Source: Spirochaetaceae bacterium (GTDB taxonomy: Bacteria > Spirochaetota > Spirochaetia > Treponematales > Treponemataceae). Taken from it: a DNA stretch of 34,221 nucleotides. Position 1 is the stretch's first letter. The number at the start of each line of letters is the position of its first letter. The notes beneath the pieces are model-generated. The model was not told the origin of the DNA. It saw nothing but the letters and a program-made list of their open reading frames with translations, and searched no databases. This document shows positions 18,400-26,879 of the stretch, piece by piece. The translations under genes and the position numbers were made by a program. The stretch lies in NCBI GenBank assembly GCA_017453745.1, contig JAFTEH010000044.1, forward strand, positions 68,077 through 102,297, in the 5' to 3' direction.

Positions 18400-18410
18400 C
18401 ATTACTACAA

Positions 18411-19271
18411 CTATCTAAGAAGTGATAGTACCAACTGGCTATTTTGATTAGCCTGAGCTAACATAGCAGTTCCTGTCTGTGACAAGATCTGGTTCTTGGT
18501 ATATTCTACCATTTGTTTAGCCATATCAACATCACGAATCCTAGATTCGGCTGCCTGGAGATTTTCAGCAGCAATATCAAGCCCGATAACTGTCAATTCC
18601 ATGCGGTTTTGATAGCCACCAAGGTCTGCTCTTTGCTTGTTGATTCTCTTCAAAGCATCATCAATGATACCGATACTTCGGTTAGCATCTGCAGGAGTTT
18701 CAATAGTCATAATTGACTCATCACCTACATTGCGTACACCCAAAGCACTAGCGGTCATTGTACCGATGTAAACTCGCATTCTTTGATCCATGTTTGCTCC
18801 AATATGGAACCACATTGAAGATGTAACAGTGTTTTCACCAGTTTCGCGAGCGAAGCGTCCTGTGAGCATGTTCATACCGTTAAACTGAGCTGAACTTGCG
18901 ATGCGGTCAACTTCTGCAACAAGTTGTGAAACTTCAACTTGAATGTACATTCTGTCTTCTGCAGAATAAATACCGTTAGCAGCTTGAACTGCCAATTCAC
19001 GGATTCTTTGCATAATGTCAGTGGTTTCTTGCAAGTATGCTTCGGCAACTTGGATAAAGTTGATACCATCTGAAGCGTTAGCTGAAGCTCTGTTAAGACC
19101 TCTAATTTGGCTTCTCATTTTTTCAGAAACAGCTAAGCCAGAAGCATCATCACCTGCTCGGTTGATGCGGTAACCGCTTGAAAGTTTTTCGATGTCTTTC
19201 CCAATGTTACGAGTGGTAAGACCCTCAGTTCGCTGTGCGAACATAGCGCTCATGTTATGATTGATAATCAT
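18411..19271 (-). CDS. flaB: Flagellin core protein FlaB (copy 2)
   Basis: A 286-residue core flagellin, closely similar to copy 1 throughout. It opens [18 protein letters not shown] and has [41 protein letters not shown] and, at the end, [16 protein letters not shown] with [20 protein letters not shown]. It differs mainly in the middle (about residues 150-200), where surface-exposed residues are expected. GGGAGGA lies five bases before the ATG at 19271. A near-consensus sigma28 (FliA) promoter sits at 19348-19374, so this copy is likely a late flagellar gene. It precedes copy 1 by about 440 bases with a palindromic element between, so the two probably have separate transcripts. Which T. pallidum paralogue (FlaB1, 2 or 3) each corresponds to cannot be settled here. 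Confidence 0.95.
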   Translation of the reverse strand: MIINHNMSAMFAQRTEGLTTRNIGKDIEKLSSGYRINRAGDDASGLAVSEKMRSQIRGLNRASANASDGINFIQVAEAYLQETTDIMQRIRELAVQAANGIYSAEDRMYIQVEVSQLVAEVDRIASSAQFNGMNMLTGRFARETGENTVTSSMWFHIGANMDQRMRVYIGTMTASALGVRNVGDESIMTIETPADANRSIGIIDDALKRINKQRADLGGYQNRMELTVIGLDIAAENLQAAESRIRDVDMAKQMVEYTKNQILSQTGTAMLAQANQNSQLVLSLLR

Positions 19272-19347
19272 GGCATTCCTCCCTGGAATAATATTTCGCT
19301 TAAAACATCCTTGTTCTAGCGGAAGCTTTCCATAAGCCTCGTTTTCC

Positions 19348-19374
19348 TTATCGGAAGGGTAAAAAAAACCTTTA
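19348..19374 (-). promoter_or_regulatory. Sigma28 (FliA)-type promoter of flaB copy 2
   Basis: On the minus strand TAAAGGTT (19367-19374) is followed after exactly 11 bases by TCCGATAA (19348-19355). The known flagellar sigma28 consensus is TAAAGTTT, 11 bases, GCCGATAA, so 13 to 14 of 16 positions agree. Confidence 0.8.
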
Positions 19375-19446
19375 GACTTTTTTTTAATTTTTTTAGGTTT
19401 TTTTAAAGTATTTTAATTTTTTTTTATGATGTGGGGAAATGGCATG

Positions 19447-19487
19447 GAACCTCTAAAAACCCCTTATACATGAACTTTTAGAGATTC
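19447..19487. repeat. Palindromic element, copy C
   Basis: GAACCTCTAAAA (19447-19458) pairs with TTTTAGAGATTC (19476-19487), allowing one G-T pair, around a 17-base loop. It is 26 bases beyond the pheT stop, in the gap before flaB copy 2. Confidence 0.65.
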
Positions 19488-19512
19488 GCTTAACCAAAAA
19501 ATCAAAATGGGG

Positions 19513-21231
19513 TTAAAGACTACAGCAACGATTAATATTTATTTCACATGCGATAGCGGGATTTTGCATTTGCCAGTTTTGAAGTAGTTGTGGAGAAAAT
19601 TCACCAAAATGCCCTACTTCAAGGCCATTTACCATAATTGCTGCTTGTCGTCCTTCAATATAAAAAGGCTTTTTACTCTCCGTAACCGAATATTCAACCC
19701 CTAAAAAATAGAGGATTGTTGAAACGATACTCGCTGCTTCATTGTAATTGGCATCCTGTGACACAAGTAAAAAGGCAAGTGAATCGCCTGTTTCGGTACC
19801 TGTATTTGTATCTTCAGCAATTCGCACCACCTTCCCAAATTCAAATATTTTATGCGGATATACAGCCGTTCCAGATGCCGCCTCTGCCATACACAAACTC
19901 GGCAAAATCGAAGAGCGCACTACATTATAGTTTTCACTCATAGGATTAGCGATTTCAATTACTTCTTTTGGGTCAAAAAGCATTTTTTCGATTAAGTCAG
20001 CCTTTGAACCAAGATAATTCATAATCATTTCTTGAAAACCGAGCCCCACCAAAATAGATTTTAGCTTACGCCCCAACATAGTAATAGGCAAAAGACGCCC
20101 TATAGAAAAATCTTTAGGAGTTTCAGGCTCAAAATTTTCTACCCCAATCCCCATCATAACATCTTCGATAATATCAACCTCGTGCAAAAAATCATTTCGA
20201 TATGCGCTTGGGTATACCGTAATAATATTATTGGAGGTTTCAATTTTACAGTCCATCTTTCTTAGGGCGTCCTGCACTTCAGTTAAAGTTAGTTGAGCGC
20301 CAAGTAGATGGTTTATATCATCAAGAGTGGTACGAGTTGGTGTCTGAAAGTAATAGGGAGTCGTAATCATCGTCCCATAACCCGTGTCATATTCATGGAC
20401 AATGCTTACAGGCAAAATCTTATAGCCAGCATCGGCAAAATCACAGGCAACAATATTTGTCGCAAGCAAAAGAGAATCCATATCAACACCGGTTAATTCA
20501 ACAAGTAAATCTGAATCCCCGACCTGAACCGCCCCAATATCGGCACTATTTATAATCGGCGGAAAGGATAAAATCTTTCCCGTTGCGTCTTTTAGTATAG
20601 GATAGCGAGAAAAGCCTTCCAAGATACTGGCATATTCAATCCCCTTAGGATGTTCTTTGAGAATCCGAGCCAAATCCATAGGCTCATTGACACCAAGCGG
20701 TATAAATGTTGTCGTTGGGTCAGCAGTAGTATAAGAAATAGGCCAAGAAATAGAATGTACCCTGTAGACCCCCATAGAAAAGGACTTTCGTTTTCGACCA
20801 AAATGAGAACATAATTTTTCTTGTGTTTGGATAATATCTACAAGCATTTCATCACTTATTGGTTTACCAGAAATCACAAATGCAGTCATAAATGGACGAA
20901 TATCTTTTAAACTCGCATCTACTTTTACAACCCTCGTTCCAGAATCACGGCTCTTTAAACGAGTTGACATAAACTCATCATAGGTCGTCGTAGTAAGTTT
21001 CCCTGTTTTGTGGATGCGCAAGAGCCGTGCAAGACCAGCAGTTGACCAAAGATCTGGTCGATTAGTATCATTTAATTCTATCTTAATAGTACGATTTTTG
21101 TCATCATTTTGTGCTGGCAGCCCGTCTAATTCTGCTTTTGCATAGGTAAGCTGATGCTCTAGCTCTGAATATGAATACTGTGTTTCAATAAGTTCATAAA
21201 ATTTTTTTTCATTTACTTCTATTTTTGGCAT
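19513..21231 (-). CDS. pheT: Phenylalanyl-tRNA synthetase beta subunit (spirochaete/archaeal-length type)
   Basis: A 572-residue PheT, which with PheS charges tRNA-Phe. It begins MPKIEVNEKKFYELIETQYS and contains RPDLWSTAGLARLLRI (substrate-domain B1/B5 boundary type). A B3/B4 editing-like region follows around residues 120-240. The B5-type segment YPSAYRNDFLHEVDIIEDVMMGIG (positions about 355-378; key residues R, D, H, E, D) and the catalytic-core-like tail PHKIFEFGKVV are also present. Most bacterial PheT proteins are about 800 residues. The shorter form, without the N-terminal tRNA-binding EMAP domain and C-terminal anticodon-binding domain, is known from archaea and spirochaetes. AGGA is seven bases before the ATG. 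pheS is not adjacent. Confidence 0.92.
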   Translation of the reverse strand: MPKIEVNEKKFYELIETQYSYSELEHQLTYAKAELDGLPAQNDDKNRTIKIELNDTNRPDLWSTAGLARLLRIHKTGKLTTTTYDEFMSTRLKSRDSGTRVVKVDASLKDIRPFMTAFVISGKPISDEMLVDIIQTQEKLCSHFGRKRKSFSMGVYRVHSISWPISYTTADPTTTFIPLGVNEPMDLARILKEHPKGIEYASILEGFSRYPILKDATGKILSFPPIINSADIGAVQVGDSDLLVELTGVDMDSLLLATNIVACDFADAGYKILPVSIVHEYDTGYGTMITTPYYFQTPTRTTLDDINHLLGAQLTLTEVQDALRKMDCKIETSNNIITVYPSAYRNDFLHEVDIIEDVMMGIGVENFEPETPKDFSIGRLLPITMLGRKLKSILVGLGFQEMIMNYLGSKADLIEKMLFDPKEVIEIANPMSENYNVVRSSILPSLCMAEAASGTAVYPHKIFEFGKVVRIAEDTNTGTETGDSLAFLLVSQDANYNEAASIVSTILYFLGVEYSVTESKKPFYIEGRQAAIMVNGLEVGHFGEFSPQLLQNWQMQNPAIACEININRCCSL

Positions 21232-21277
21232 GCTTTTCCTCGTCTTTTGGATTATAGTATTTTAAAAAAATTATTCA

Positions 21278-21397
21278 ATGATAAAATGGCACAGTATCGA
21301 AAGTTTTTTTGACATAGTATACGGTGTCACCGCAGATGCAAAAAAGCGGATACAAGAGCGCATCAACTTATATGTAATCTTAACGACAGACAGATAA
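21278..21397 (+). CDS. Possible 39-residue protein of unknown function
   Basis: A short plus-strand reading frame starting MIKWHSIESFFDIVYG and ending INLYVILTTDR, with a balanced composition unlike random AT-rich translation. It has no ribosome binding site. TATAGT lies 19 bases upstream but no convincing -35 box. It could be a small leaderless gene, the remnant of a longer one, or chance. I do not recognise it. The rest of the gap from 21232 to 21599 shows nothing I can support. Confidence 0.25.
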   Translation: MIKWHSIESFFDIVYGVTADAKKRIQERINLYVILTTDR

Positions 21398-21599
21398 CCA
21401 ACAAGCATTTGTACAGGAAACATAACAGAACCTAAAACAGAAAAAATCTCCAAAAGAAAGCACGAAAGATACACCTAAAAACCAACACTTTTAGAAAATG
21501 CCCGTTTCTTTAGAAACTTCACAAAGAAAAACTCAATTTGTATTGGAAAAATCTACAGACTAAAAAAGAAAACAGCAACAGCCCGACAAAACAGACAAA

Positions 21600-22163
21600 C
21601 TAGTTATTAACACGCTCCTGATACTCGTTCGTTTCAGTATTCACCAAAATACGCTCACCCTGCTTAATAAAGAGTGGAACACGCACCGTAAGCCCTGTTT
21701 CCGTGACAATAGGTTTAGTAGCACCAGAAACAGTATCTCCTTTTATATAGTTTTCACTCTGCTCGACAACAAAAATCATTTTTGGTGGTATTTTTACATC
21801 AATCGGTTCACCTTCCCAGATGAGAATTTCATATTCATCACCCTCACGAAGGTAAAACTTTTTATCATCAACAATTTCAGCTGGCACCATAATCTGCTCA
21901 AATGTTTGCACATCCATAAATACAAATGAATCGCCATCTACATATTGATATTGCGCCTTATGAGTGTCAACGGTAGCATCTTCAACCATATCAGCGGTCT
22001 TAATCGTCTGTGTCAAAACAGAACCATCGCGTAAACTCTTCATTTTAACACGAGCAAACGCAGAACCTTTACCAGGATTTACAAATTCTCGTTCAACAAC
22101 TAAATAAGGACTTCCCTTTGATAATAAAACAGTACCTTTTGCTATATCGCCACCACGAATCAT
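21600..22163 (-). CDS. efp: Elongation factor P
   Basis: A 187-residue EF-P, which binds ribosomes stalled at polyproline and promotes peptide bond formation. It begins MIRGGDIAKGTVLLSKGSPY. Domain I carries the loop NPGKGSAF with the lysine (about residue 34) that in other bacteria is modified by beta-lysine or other groups. Domains II and III follow, ending in a typical VRVPLFIKQGERILVNTETNEY. I choose the ATG at 22163, where GGAGG lies four bases upstream. The longer frame to 22211 would translate part of the tRNA gene and is rejected. The tRNA-Lys gene ends 16 bases before this ATG, and the only promoter visible is upstream of the tRNA. Confidence 0.96.
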   Translation of the reverse strand: MIRGGDIAKGTVLLSKGSPYLVVEREFVNPGKGSAFARVKMKSLRDGSVLTQTIKTADMVEDATVDTHKAQYQYVDGDSFVFMDVQTFEQIMVPAEIVDDKKFYLREGDEYEILIWEGEPIDVKIPPKMIFVVEQSENYIKGDTVSGATKPIVTETGLTVRVPLFIKQGERILVNTETNEYQERVNN

Positions 22164-22179
22164 ATCGCCTCCATAGTTT

Positions 22180-22252
22180 TGAGCCATGCAGGCTTCGAAC
22201 CTGCGACCCACAGATTAAGAGTCTGTTGCTCTACCAGCTGAGCTAATGGCCC
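22180..22252 (-). tRNA. tRNA-Lys (anticodon CUU)
   Basis: The 73-base minus-strand cloverleaf is complete. The acceptor stem GGGCCAT pairs with ATGGCTC, the D-arm reads AGCTCAGCTGGTAGAG, the anticodon stem ACAGA/TCTGT holds the loop CTCTTAA, and the T-arm is GCAGGTTCGAAGCCTGC. The anticodon is CTT, for lysine codon AAG. The discriminator base is A and CCA is not encoded. A consensus promoter lies upstream. Confidence 0.95.
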
Positions 22253-22284
22253 TTTTGCGTAATTTCGCTAAAAATAATAGGTGC

Positions 22285-22313
22285 ATTATACCAGAAAGAT
22301 AAAAAAAAGTCAA
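22285..22313 (-). promoter_or_regulatory. Strong promoter of the tRNA-Lys-efp unit
   Basis: TTGACT (22308-22313) and TATAAT (22285-22290) on the minus strand are 17 bases apart, with TGG directly before the -10 box. It lies about 33 bases upstream of the tRNA 5' end. Confidence 0.85.
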
Positions 22314-22393
22314 GCATTTTACCCATTTTTTCTAATAGTCGATTTTATACAAAAAACATTTTCAAAACAGTATTTAAAAACAGGTGAGAATAC

Positions 22394-23308
22394 TTACTCC
22401 TGCGAAGTTTCCGCATGTCTTTGGTTCACCGCTCGTATTGCATTTTTGATTTGGTCTGCCAGTTCACTTTTAGGATTTAACGAAAGAGCTTTTTCTAAAT
22501 ATTCTAAAACAGTTTCAAGATGCTCGTCAGTAAGAGCTAAAAAATAAGCCGCAGTATAGTAGTTCGCTTGCTTTTCGTTGGCACTAAAAATTTCATTTTC
22601 TGCTATCGAAATAAATTCATTGGCACTAGCAACGGGATCGCCATTGTTCATAAAGGATTGCGCTTTTATGTCCGTATAGGCTAAAAAGTATTTTTTATAA
22701 AGACCTGTTTCATTTTTTGGATCACTTTCAAACGCTTTTATAATGAGCGAATCATATCGGTGCGAATATGGGAGTTTTACTTCTGCTAAAAATGCATCAA
22801 TTTCCTTTGTCAATTCTGGTCCCTTTGCTTTTTGCATTGAACTTTCAAGAGCAATAAGTGTTTCGCGTTTTGGCATTTGCGCTTGTAAAAATGTATCAAA
22901 ACTTTCAATAGAATCGCAATATGCCTTAATATTTTCAAGGGCATACACATAGCGAGAAGATGTTTCAAGGGCAACACAGGGACATTCAGTAATTTCATAT
23001 TCAGCAAAATACTGATACGCAAGCTGGATTGCCGTATCTTCAGAATTGGAGCGTGCTCGTGTAATATCAATACTATATATATTAAAAAAAGGAGAGTACT
23101 TTTTATAAAATTCATCAGTAAATAAATTCTCAACAACTCGCTTACTATCAGTATCCCAATCCGAGCCAGTAAAAAAAATCATTACATCTTTTTTTCCATC
23201 GTACTGAATAGGCGGTTGCAAAAACTTATTATGCAGTGACGAAATACCAGACACTGTTTTACAACCCAAAAAAGCAAAAATACATAATGTGTATATAATT
23301 CGTTTCAT
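22394..23308 (-). CDS. Thioredoxin-like lipoprotein with C-terminal TPR-like helices
   Basis: A 304-residue exported protein. The signal MKRIIYTLCIFAFLGC ends in a good lipobox (FLGC), so the mature protein should be lipid-anchored. The next 110 residues resemble a thioredoxin fold (VMIFFTGSDWDTDSKRVVENLF, a later IDITRARS and ECPCVALETS). However, the usual CxxC is replaced by DWDTDS, so redox activity is doubtful. The C-terminal part (about 190-300) is helical, with a TPR-like repeat ETVLEYLEKALSLNPKSELA. AGGG lies seven bases before the ATG. A -10-like TATACT at 23331-23336 is present without a clear -35 box. The partner and function are unknown. Confidence 0.65.
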   Translation of the reverse strand: MKRIIYTLCIFAFLGCKTVSGISSLHNKFLQPPIQYDGKKDVMIFFTGSDWDTDSKRVVENLFTDEFYKKYSPFFNIYSIDITRARSNSEDTAIQLAYQYFAEYEITECPCVALETSSRYVYALENIKAYCDSIESFDTFLQAQMPKRETLIALESSMQKAKGPELTKEIDAFLAEVKLPYSHRYDSLIIKAFESDPKNETGLYKKYFLAYTDIKAQSFMNNGDPVASANEFISIAENEIFSANEKQANYYTAAYFLALTDEHLETVLEYLEKALSLNPKSELADQIKNAIRAVNQRHAETSQE

Positions 23309-23612
23309 TTAATTACCCTATTACATGTTGAGTATACTTATTTTTTGTTTTCTTTCTATTGTGGGCACATGTGTGCATACCTAAAACGAAAACAGTTAGA
23401 TGTCTCATGTGTAATACATCCCTAATCATTTAATGATACTCTTTATATAAACAACAGAATACCATAAGCGCACTATAAACAAATAATGTGTTAAAAAGTA
23501 ACTTGACTTTATGGACTATCTCCTGTGTGTCAAGGTCAAACTTAAAGTTTATTGCAATAATAATTTGCATGATAGTGTAACAATAGTACAGTTCATCGCT
23601 TACAAATAAAAA
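23309..23612. other. 304-base gap without a recognisable gene
   Basis: No open frame with a ribosome site and no RNA gene are seen. It holds a weak six-base inverted repeat, CTTGAC (23502-23507) and GTCAAG (23529-23534), and the short palindrome GCACATGTGTGC near the left end. Confidence 0.5.
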
Positions 23613-24539
23613 TCAAATTATAATTTTATTTTGAAAAATATGTGATGTTACCGTTTTTTTCATTTCGTCAACATTGCTCCCCGATAAATCAATAAAATTA
23701 AGTCCTTCGCGCTGCATTTTCCGAAACCAAGTTTCTTGGCGTTTTGCAAATTGACAAATTGCAATAAACAACTTTTCAAAATATTCATCAAATGTATATT
23801 CCCCTTTTAAAAACTGAGTAGTATATCTATACTCTAAACCTAATCGTAAAATTCTATCCTCATCGTTATGAGCTAAAATATGCGCGACCTCATCAATCAT
23901 TCCATCGTCAATTCTCTGTTTTAAGCGTTTCCGAATGCGTGCTCGTAAAATATCACGCTCAAAATTTATTTTAAAAATCAATGGGCGAATAGGGTTTGGA
24001 TTTAGTGTAACAGAATGATTTTCCTTTTTGAATAAAGCAATTTCTATTGCACGCACAGTGCGCTCTCTTATACTCAGGTCTGTTTTATTATGTAAACGAG
24101 GATTTAATTCAATGAGCATGTTTGCAAGTTCTTCTTGCGTATATGATGATAATTGAGTACGCAAAATATGATTTTCAGGAACGGGAATCAACTGATACGA
24201 ATTAAAAATAGCATTTAAATATAAACCAGTACCACCCACGAGAATCGGTAAGTGGTGTACATTCATAATTTTGTTAAAACTTGCAATGCAATCCTTTTGA
24301 AAATCAAAAACAGTATACTCACTTGACAAATCGCAAATATCAATAAGATGATAGGGAATATCCTTGTATTCGTCTAAATCCTTTCCAGAACCAAGTGTCA
24401 ATTCCTTGTATACTTGTCGAGAATCACACGAAATAATTTCCCCGTTATGACATGTGGCGGTTGCAACACCTAGTTGCGTTTTTCCTGTTGCAGTCGCTCC
24501 GATAATTGCAATGGAATTATATATTAGCTTATCTAGCAT
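23613..24539 (-). CDS. miaA: tRNA dimethylallyltransferase
   Basis: A 308-residue enzyme that transfers a dimethylallyl group to A37 of tRNAs reading codons that start with U. The P-loop is IIGATATGKTQLG (about residues 11-23). DSRQVYKELTLGSGKDLDEY, GGTGLYLNAIF, SIRERTVRAIEIAL and the C-terminal ICQFAKRQETWFRKM are family landmarks. Length is normal. The start is either the ATG at 24539 or a TTG one codon earlier. It begins 12 bases after the preceding gene, so the three genes from 27412 down to miaA probably form one operon. Confidence 0.95.
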   Translation of the reverse strand: MLDKLIYNSIAIIGATATGKTQLGVATATCHNGEIISCDSRQVYKELTLGSGKDLDEYKDIPYHLIDICDLSSEYTVFDFQKDCIASFNKIMNVHHLPILVGGTGLYLNAIFNSYQLIPVPENHILRTQLSSYTQEELANMLIELNPRLHNKTDLSIRERTVRAIEIALFKKENHSVTLNPNPIRPLIFKINFERDILRARIRKRLKQRIDDGMIDEVAHILAHNDEDRILRLGLEYRYTTQFLKGEYTFDEYFEKLFIAICQFAKRQETWFRKMQREGLNFIDLSGSNVDEMKKTVTSHIFQNKIII

Positions 24540-24551
24540 CAACTTACATAC

Positions 24552-26879
24552 CTACCAAAATGGAAATGAATCAATAATTTTATCTTTAATTTTATTTGCA
24601 GTATCACTTATCTTTTCAGCGGTCAGTTGCTTTATGCGAGCATCAGCTTCTTTTTGCTTTTGTTTTAAAAGCTCTAAAAAAGCATCACTATCGGTAACAG
24701 CTAGTTGAATTGCATCTAATACTTCATTGCCGTATGCAATTTGGGATATATATTCTGTACGAATTTTTTCTAACATTCTCTTTCCCTCTTCAATAACTAA
24801 GTCTTTAATTCGTTTTAATTCTAAAGCCAAGCGTTTTTTTATGCCTTCAAAAATTTGGTTATCGACAGTTGTATGTATGTCAAGAGAAAAATCGGAATTG
24901 ACAGGTTTTGTAAATACAGTATGCAAATCTATTGTATGAATGTATGACAAAACTTCTCGATAAATATTACTAATAAATTCTGGTTCAAATGCTTCAAGTT
25001 CAAGTATAGCATTGTTTATAACACCTGAAGTAGAAATCTGCAAATCGTTATTTTTATTTATTACCAGTTTAGCGCTTGTTTCAAAAGCACCGGTCAAAGA
25101 TGGCAAACCAAGTATATGAGAATTTAAATCCAGATTTAAGCCGGCAAAATCACCAGCAACATCTACAAACTCATCTGAACGAGTCCGAAGATCTACAATA
25201 CCCGAAATATGTTCAACAAACTCATCTTGTGTAGAATGAAGCGAAATAGTCACAGGCTTATTCAACTTATCGGCATCATTAGTCAAGTTTTGAACAGCAG
25301 CAGCAATCGAAAAACTATTGTCTGCATTTTGCGCCGAAACTTGTATATTTTTAAAAAGTAAACTTGGAGCGCTTCGATCGGAAAATAAAAAGTTTCTACC
25401 ATCAAGCCGTTCTAACATTCGAGACTTATCCATAAGTGACGGTTTTTTTTCTATTTGCGTAGAAGTTTGGCTTTCGGATAAAGTTGACAACAAAGCTATA
25501 AATCGCGGATAATACGAGCCAAGAGTCCTTAAATAAAAAACGCGAACAAGTTCAGAAACAAAACCACCAATGCCATTCGTTTGAAATTCTTTTATATTAG
25601 CAGAAATTGTTTTCACTTGTTCAAAATCATTCTTTAAGTATTCTTCAATCGTTGTAACAAGATTTTTTATATTTTCCGCATCTTCCCTTATTTCACCCAC
25701 AATATATTTTACTTTTTCAGAAGCGATTTTTGTCAAGTCGATAAACTCATTAATCTTAGCAAGTATAGTTTGTATTTCTTCTATCACTTTCATATTGTCA
25801 AAATCTACTTCAACAATATTTTTCCCCCGCTCTACCAGTTCTACAATATCCTGCTTTGTTTTTTCAACAAGGCTTTTCCATTTATCCAAAAAAACCGGAA
25901 TAAAATTTAAAATTTCATCCTTAATACGAGGGCTTTGAAAACGAGCAATATTGCGCTCAATAATAAGACGAGGATCTGTCATCTCACGCACAGCGTGTAA
26001 CCCATTAGAAAGCGAAATACCATTTTTCATTGCGTCAAGTTCTTCGTTTATTCGCACCATGAGAGGCGTGTTTTCCAAAAAAGAATTTATTTCGCTTTTT
26101 GTATTTTGCGAAGCAGGTAATGCGCCTGATGTTTTTCTGTCTGTATTCCAGCGTATTCCATCTATAGCAATATTTTCACAAACAAACTTTCCTCTCGATA
26201 ACTCTAAAAGATTAAATTGAATATCTATATTTTTTATCTCGCAGATATTTTTCATTGGGAAATCTTTATTGGCAATAGCATAATCTTTGATTGTAAAATG
26301 AGTTTCAAAAAGATTAAAATCAATAAAGCCAATATCACATTTTGCACCAAACGCTTTTTCAGATGCATTTACCACAAGGTGATACGAAATTTTATTCCGA
26401 AAAAAATATGCAAACACAAAGATAAGACAAATTGTAACAAGTGCAGCAATTAATGGAAGAAAGTTTACTCGCCCGCCTTGTTTTTTTATTTCATTTGCAA
26501 TTTTATTCAAGCGTATAATATCAGATTGTTCCAACTTTGTTTTATCAAATGCATAATATGTTTTTTCTTTACCCTTTACTATTGATGTTTGTTTGGTAAC
26601 TACAGCTTGAACAAATTCTCTATCTTTTAAAATAAAAATACGCTTTAATATATGTGCGTGAAAAAAACGCTCTGAAAATGTTTTAGTAAAAAAAGTATTC
26701 AATTCGGTTTTTGCTTTTTTATCTTCCATAGTGTCTACATGAGTATCTACCTGGGCTTGCTCATTTTTTACTTCTTCAATGATTGCTTGTATGTCCTCTT
26801 GGGTTTTATCTACAGAGGTTTCCGGTATAGCATCATTTTTTAAATTGTTTTCAGTGTCAGGGGTATTTAAATCGCTCAT
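24552..26879 (-). CDS. TIGR03545-family envelope protein (single helix, coiled coil, AsmA-like tail)
   Basis: The protein has 775 residues. The N-terminus is acidic and cytoplasmic. One membrane helix lies near residues 140-163 (LPLIAALVTICLIFVFAYFF). The region after it (about 175-240) resembles AsmA/DUF748 domains, with FETHFTIKDYAIANKDFPMKN. A long charged helical stretch (about 290-420) should form a coiled coil. The last third has beta-rich AsmA-like segments, then another helical, Lys/Glu-rich end. I recall TIGR03545 and TIGR03546 as adjacent families of unknown function in spirochaetes and some gamma-proteobacteria, and the next gene fits TIGR03546. ATG overlaps the upstream stop as ATGA. 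An envelope-spanning or lipid-handling role is inference from the AsmA resemblance. Confidence 0.7.
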   Translation of the reverse strand: MSDLNTPDTENNLKNDAIPETSVDKTQEDIQAIIEEVKNEQAQVDTHVDTMEDKKAKTELNTFFTKTFSERFFHAHILKRIFILKDREFVQAVVTKQTSIVKGKEKTYYAFDKTKLEQSDIIRLNKIANEIKKQGGRVNFLPLIAALVTICLIFVFAYFFRNKISYHLVVNASEKAFGAKCDIGFIDFNLFETHFTIKDYAIANKDFPMKNICEIKNIDIQFNLLELSRGKFVCENIAIDGIRWNTDRKTSGALPASQNTKSEINSFLENTPLMVRINEELDAMKNGISLSNGLHAVREMTDPRLIIERNIARFQSPRIKDEILNFIPVFLDKWKSLVEKTKQDIVELVERGKNIVEVDFDNMKVIEEIQTILAKINEFIDLTKIASEKVKYIVGEIREDAENIKNLVTTIEEYLKNDFEQVKTISANIKEFQTNGIGGFVSELVRVFYLRTLGSYYPRFIALLSTLSESQTSTQIEKKPSLMDKSRMLERLDGRNFLFSDRSAPSLLFKNIQVSAQNADNSFSIAAAVQNLTNDADKLNKPVTISLHSTQDEFVEHISGIVDLRTRSDEFVDVAGDFAGLNLDLNSHILGLPSLTGAFETSAKLVINKNNDLQISTSGVINNAILELEAFEPEFISNIYREVLSYIHTIDLHTVFTKPVNSDFSLDIHTTVDNQIFEGIKKRLALELKRIKDLVIEEGKRMLEKIRTEYISQIAYGNEVLDAIQLAVTDSDAFLELLKQKQKEADARIKQLTAEKISDTANKIKDKIIDSFPFW

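Noticed and set aside
22164-22211. N-terminal extension of EF-P
   Set aside because: It would translate the 3' part of the tRNA-Lys gene, and the family N-terminus MIRGGD has its own GGAGG site.
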